Source: Gammaproteobacteria bacterium
Lineage (GTDB): Bacteria; Pseudomonadota; Gammaproteobacteria; Competibacterales; Competibacteraceae
Assembly (NCBI GenBank): GCA_024234995.1
Contig: JACKNF010000012.1
Span: forward strand, 27,780-91,779
DNA length: 64,000 bases
Reading direction: 5' to 3'
Part shown: piece by piece, positions 60,354 to 64,000 of the stretch
How positions within the stretch are numbered: the stretch's first letter is position 1
How the letters are laid out: each line of letters starts with the position of its first letter
Program-made: the position numbers and the translations under genes
The notes under the pieces: generated by a model
What the model was told of the DNA's origin: nothing
What the model saw: only the letters and a program-made list of their open reading frames with translations
Databases searched by the model: none

Positions 60354-61436
60354 TTACCGCGATGGGCCACCTTGCTGATGAATTTGTACGGGCGATCGAT
60401 CCCGCAGTGATTGATGACCACGGGTCACTACTTTCGCGTCCGGCGGCAATCCGGCTAAGACCTCAATAGCCGCATCGAGCCGTTGCCCAGTAGTGATTGC
60501 GGTTTTTAGCGCAATCCCATCCATGACCACATAAACATAACTTTGACCATCTTCACTGATCACTGCTTCCTCAGGCGCTAGCACAGCGTTATCGCGCTTA
60601 GCAATGGTCAGTCTGACTGCCATGAACAGGCCATCGGGCAACAGGGCATCGGGATTTGGCAGTTTGGCCCGCACTCGAAAAGCACGAGCCGTTGGATCGA
60701 TGCGGGTATCCACTTCGTGCACTGCGCCAGTAAAGGAATGGTCAGGAAAAGCCGCACTCGTGGCGCTCACCGTTTGCCCTAAGCGGACTGCGCCGAAATA
60801 GCGTTCCGGCACACGGAATTCCAGCTCGATGGTATCCAAGTCATCAAGAGTGGTCAGCACGGTATCGGAATCGATATAGCTACCGGCATTGATATTGCGC
60901 AGCCCCACTACTCCCGCGAACGGTGCTCGAATCATTCGTTTTTGCAGCCGGCTGCGTGCCGCCGCCAGCCGGGCCTCCGCCATCCCGAATCGGGCACGTA
61001 ATTCATCCAGCTCTGCTGCCGACAACAGTTTTCGCTCAAGCAAAGACTCAGCGCGTTTCATCTGTAGACGCAGGTTGGTCAACTCGCTCTCGGCTTCATG
61101 GACCGCGGCTTGCTCGCTTTCATTGTCAAGTTCAATTAATAGCATGCCAGGCGCGACTCGTTGCCCGGCGTGAAACGCCACGCGCGTCACCAGGCCCGCT
61201 GTGGTGGAAACAATCTTGACAGCATGAGCCGCACGGGCAGTACCTACTGCTGGCACTGATTCCTTAACCTGGCCCAATTGGGTGTGGGCTATTTCGACCA
61301 CTATAGGGCTGTTCGAGCGTGAGTTTCCCGGACTGCCGCCATCTCTCTTGCTGCCCGCGCCGGTGATCCAGTATCCACCACCGATCGCTAAAGCCGCCAT
61401 CAGCAGGACGATGCCCAGTTGAGGAAGAAGATGCAC
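60354..61436 (-). CDS. RND-type efflux periplasmic adaptor subunit (HlyD/AcrA fold)
   Basis: A 360-residue membrane fusion protein with an N-terminal helix (LGIVLLMAALAIGGGYWITG), lipoyl parts (AGLVTRVAFHAGQRVAPGM and RAPFAGVVGLRNINAGSYID), a helical hairpin (about 110-170) and beta-barrel segments (VLAPEEAVISEDGQSYVYVV). It starts with GTG at 61434-61436, overlapping the regulator stop by one base. The transporter it should serve is not downstream, so either the pump gene is elsewhere or it was lost. Confidence 0.88.
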   Translation of the reverse strand: MHLLPQLGIVLLMAALAIGGGYWITGAGSKRDGGSPGNSRSNSPIVVEIAHTQLGQVKESVPAVGTARAAHAVKIVSTTAGLVTRVAFHAGQRVAPGMLLIELDNESEQAAVHEAESELTNLRLQMKRAESLLERKLLSAAELDELRARFGMAEARLAAARSRLQKRMIRAPFAGVVGLRNINAGSYIDSDTVLTTLDDLDTIELEFRVPERYFGAVRLGQTVSATSAAFPDHSFTGAVHEVDTRIDPTARAFRVRAKLPNPDALLPDGLFMAVRLTIAKRDNAVLAPEEAVISEDGQSYVYVVMDGIALKTAITTGQRLDAAIEVLAGLPPDAKVVTRGHQSLRDRSPVQIHQQGGPSR

Positions 61437-61804
61437 TAACCACCCAACGCTTCCCGCAGCTTGGCCAGCCGGATTGGCTTAGCCAGCGTAGTTACTGAAT
61501 GCAGGCCTTTGAATTCGGCCAGCAATTGGGCATCTTTGGCATACTCGGGGCTATAACCAGTGATGATGATCAAATCGGCAGCATAGTGCTGCTCCATGAG
61601 CCACAACACCAGCTCATTGCCATCCATCTCGGGCATGACCATGTCTAATACCACCAAAGTCGGGTGTAGTTCATGGTAGGCGCTTTGGAAATCCCGGCCG
61701 TTGGTTGTCACCTGGGTTTCATAACCCAAATCAGCAGCTACCCGTGCCACCAGTTCACCAAATTCAGGCTCGTCGTCGACCACCAGCAGACGTTTTTCGC
61801 TCAT
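61436..61804 (-). CDS. Single-domain response regulator
   Basis: A 122-residue receiver domain alone: acidic DDE near residues 10-12, phospho-acceptor D54 in VVLDMVMPEMDG and the lysine in TTLAKPIRLAKL. The ATG at 61804 is favoured over a TTG at 61813, as AGG lies well spaced. It lacks an output domain, so it acts by protein contact. The stop of the Pat-like gene is 6 bases ahead, which suggests linked expression. Confidence 0.88.
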   Translation of the reverse strand: MSEKRLLVVDDEPEFGELVARVAADLGYETQVTTNGRDFQSAYHELHPTLVVLDMVMPEMDGNELVLWLMEQHYAADLIIITGYSPEYAKDAQLLAEFKGLHSVTTLAKPIRLAKLREALGG

Positions 61805-61809
61805 GTCAT

Positions 61810-64000
61810 TCAACCTGCAGACATTCCAATCTCATGTAATTTTAGGATAACATGCTTCAGGCTCGGGTCATCGGGATCAGAACGAATTGCAAAGCCGAGT
61901 GCCCGGTTCAATTGCAGCATCGGTTTGTTTTCTTGCAATACTTCGCCATAAATCTCGCCGATGCCGCGCACCCGAGCGTAGTTGATGATCCGCCGCATCA
62001 GGCTGTTGCCCAACCCCAGGCCGATCATCGCCCGGTCGACGATGATCGAATATTCCGCCCGGTCTTGATTCGGGCCGGTGCTGAGATTGGCAATACCATA
62101 GATTTCTGCTTTGCCAGGTACACCTGGGCCGGCCGCGACCAGCGCCATTTCTCGATGGTAATCGATCTGTGTCAAGGTCGCTGCCATTTCATGGCTGAGT
62201 TCGCGGATCGGCTGAAAGAAGCGCCGCCGCAAATCTTCAGGGGAAGCCCGCGCTACAAGGGCTTGTAGAGAGGGTTCGTCTTCAGGCAGAACCGGGCGTA
62301 GCAGCAACTCTTGCTTGTCAGGCAAGACAATAGTTTCTTCGAGTTCCTTGGGATAGGGCCGGATGGCTAGACGCCGGGCAGGGTCGCTTCTGGTTGGCGC
62401 AACTTCCACCTGCACATCCAGCGCCATAATACCCTGAGCGTTGCTCCATAGCGGATTAATGTCCAGAGTAACCAATTCGCCCAAGTCAATCACCATCTGG
62501 GAAATCTTGACAAGCGCCAGCGCGAGGGCATTGAGGTTGGCGCGTCGCAACAGACCGTAACGCAATCGCTGGTAAATCCGGGTTTGCGCCATAATCTCAC
62601 GGGCCAGATGCATATTGAGCGGCGGCAGGCCATAGGCCAGATCGTCAATCGCTGTAACCTCGAAACCGCCTTGGCCAAAGAAAATTACCGGACCAAAACG
62701 CTCGCCTGAACGCATCCCCAAGGTCAACTCATAAGCGCTATCCCGCGCGATCATTGGTTGTAATACAAATCCACCGAATCGTGCCATTGGCGCGGTATGG
62801 TGCAATCGATCCAGCATGGCGGTTGCGGCTTGTTGAACCGCTTCAGGGGTATTCAAATAACCTGTTACCCCTCCCACCAATAATTTATGCGGGATATCCG
62901 GGGAGAACAGTTTCAAAAATACAGGCGGATTCAAGAGCGTTGCGATTTCAGCCGCCTCTTCGGGAGAATACGCCAACCGGGTATCCACCATCGGGATGCC
63001 ATAGGCCATCAATAATTGTGCCGCCTCATATTCATCGAGGCGCCGCCGGTTCTGCGACAAGACCCGGCTAATAATGGCCCGCGCTGCACCGATATCCGGG
63101 GCGAATTCTTCAGGAAGAGAAGGTGGCGTCTCCATGAGGAGTGCCTGATTACGCTTATACTGAACGATGCGCATGAAAGCTTGTACTGCAGCGCTTGCCG
63201 TTTCATAGGTCGGGATTTGCCGTTTCAACAGGCATTTCCGTGCTTCTGCACCCGTTTGCGGACCCGGAAAGCTGGCGATCAGGCAACAACGGCTGTGGGG
63301 AAGTTGTTCAATCAATGCCGTGGCCAGCGGCGCAGTTTCACTGAATGCACTCGGTGTTTTGATCACCAGTACGCCATCCACCCCTGGATCGACGAGCAGC
63401 AAATCCAGCGCCTGACGGTAAACTTGGACATCGGCTTGATCACCCAAATCCACCGGATTGAGCGGGGCGTTGGATTCGATCAATGGTTCTAAACCTTGCT
63501 GGGTCGCCTCGGAAAATTGCGCCAGCCGTCCGTTAAAACGGTATAAGGTATCGGTGGCCAGCAAACTCATGCTGGAACTGTTGCTGAGGATAGCCAGCCG
63601 GTCGTTATTTACCTGTTTTGCAGCTTTCAGCACCTCAACCATTTGCAACAGCTCGTCGCTGTCTTCTACACGCAACAGACCTGCACGGCGAAAGGCAGCC
63701 GCATAAACAGCGTCATCGAGTTCTTCAGGGTAACGGCGTGGTTTCAGTACGATTACCGGTTTCAGGCGTGCGGCCCGCCGCGCCGCCGACATGAATTTAC
63801 GCGCATTGCTGATCTGTTCCACATATAGGAGGATCGCCCGGGTCCGGTAATCATTGGATAAATAATCCAGAAGATCAGCGAGATCGACATCAAGACTGTC
63901 GCCAAGATGAATCAGGTGACTGAATCCGAATCCATGATAATTGCCGATATCCAGGGCGGTCTGACCAATGGTATCCGATTCCGTGATGAACGCGATTTCA
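61810..64000 (-). CDS. Pat/YfiQ-like protein lysine acetyltransferase (partial, 5' end outside window)
   Basis: The frame is open from the right window edge to the stop at 61810-61812, 730 codons in all. It carries succinyl-CoA-ligase-like and ATP-grasp parts (FLKLFSPDIPHKLLVGG, then LVTLDINPLWS) as in NDP-forming acyl-CoA synthetases. A C-terminal GNAT domain (about the last 170 residues) has LLLRPVLPEDEPSLQALVAR and RAMIGLGLGNSLMRRII. This order is that of Pat/YfiQ enzymes, which acetylate acetyl-CoA synthetase and other proteins, using a catalytically dead synthetase part. The CoA-binding N-terminus lies outside the window. Confidence 0.9.
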   Translation of the reverse strand, partial: EIAFITESDTIGQTALDIGNYHGFGFSHLIHLGDSLDVDLADLLDYLSNDYRTRAILLYVEQISNARKFMSAARRAARLKPVIVLKPRRYPEELDDAVYAAAFRRAGLLRVEDSDELLQMVEVLKAAKQVNNDRLAILSNSSSMSLLATDTLYRFNGRLAQFSEATQQGLEPLIESNAPLNPVDLGDQADVQVYRQALDLLLVDPGVDGVLVIKTPSAFSETAPLATALIEQLPHSRCCLIASFPGPQTGAEARKCLLKRQIPTYETASAAVQAFMRIVQYKRNQALLMETPPSLPEEFAPDIGAARAIISRVLSQNRRRLDEYEAAQLLMAYGIPMVDTRLAYSPEEAAEIATLLNPPVFLKLFSPDIPHKLLVGGVTGYLNTPEAVQQAATAMLDRLHHTAPMARFGGFVLQPMIARDSAYELTLGMRSGERFGPVIFFGQGGFEVTAIDDLAYGLPPLNMHLAREIMAQTRIYQRLRYGLLRRANLNALALALVKISQMVIDLGELVTLDINPLWSNAQGIMALDVQVEVAPTRSDPARRLAIRPYPKELEETIVLPDKQELLLRPVLPEDEPSLQALVARASPEDLRRRFFQPIRELSHEMAATLTQIDYHREMALVAAGPGVPGKAEIYGIANLSTGPNQDRAEYSIIVDRAMIGLGLGNSLMRRIINYARVRGIGEIYGEVLQENKPMLQLNRALGFAIRSDPDDPSLKHVILKLHEIGMSAG

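Overview
This window looks like a chromosomal segment of a moderately GC-rich gammaproteobacterium. The pointers are a TRAP-TAXI transporter with a UspA partner, an Mrp/NuoN-type antiporter cluster, two hemerythrins, NnrU, AlaA, type I secretion, an orphan Hcp and an exosortase. No rRNA or tRNA is present to fix the genus. A purple-sulfur or Competibacter-like lineage would fit, but that is only an impression. No CRISPR array, intact insertion sequence or phage was seen.

Layout. 1-2080 (minus): Mrp/NuoN-like proton-conducting subunits with a small membrane protein. 2513-6870 (plus): TAXI binding protein, a decayed piece of a second binding protein, a fused TRAP permease and a UspA protein. 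6988-8283 (minus): PLP decarboxylase of the ornithine/diaminopimelate type. 8631-13301 (plus): tightly coupled operon of enoyl-CoA hydratase, NDP-forming acyl-CoA synthetase, second hydratase and RpiR-type regulator. 13302-16900: AT-rich decayed zone with two palindromes, a frameshifted haem-sensor pseudogene, an unknown gene, a bacteriohemerythrin and an IS110 remnant. 17040-23949: homocysteine methyltransferase, MBL hydrolase, MraY/WecA-type transferase and a large GGDEF-EAL sensor.

24034-31042 carries a two-component pair, a four-helix membrane protein, an exosortase with a C-terminal EpsI-like domain, and a VIT-VWA protein ending in a PEP-type sorting signal. This looks like a dedicated one-substrate protein-sorting system. 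Its operon is preceded by TTTGCAC direct repeats with an 11-bp period, as expected for an OmpR-type regulator. 31442-36713: NnrU, a second hemerythrin, a secreted DsrE-like protein, then a bufferin-type RiPP operon (bufA, bufB, bufC) running into an ECF sigma factor and its anti-sigma factor. 36853-40422: a double-AAA ATPase and a divergent AlaA aminotransferase.

40432-59348 is a surface or secretion island. It holds glycosyltransferases, an RTX-type calcium-binding protein, a type I secretion ABC exporter and HlyD adaptor, a very large AT-rich multi-domain glycosyltransferase, a second large glycosyltransferase, methyltransferases and an FAD oxidoreductase. Within it an orphan hcp follows a convincing sigma-54 promoter, and a small papain-like cysteine peptidase lies downstream. 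60354-64000 (minus): a Pat-like protein acetyltransferase (cut by the window end), a single-domain response regulator and an RND-type adaptor in one overlapping operon.

The best candidates for something little described are the single-target exosortase system, the sigma-54/hcp/cysteine-peptidase neighbourhood, and the type I secretion island with its giant glycosyltransferases.
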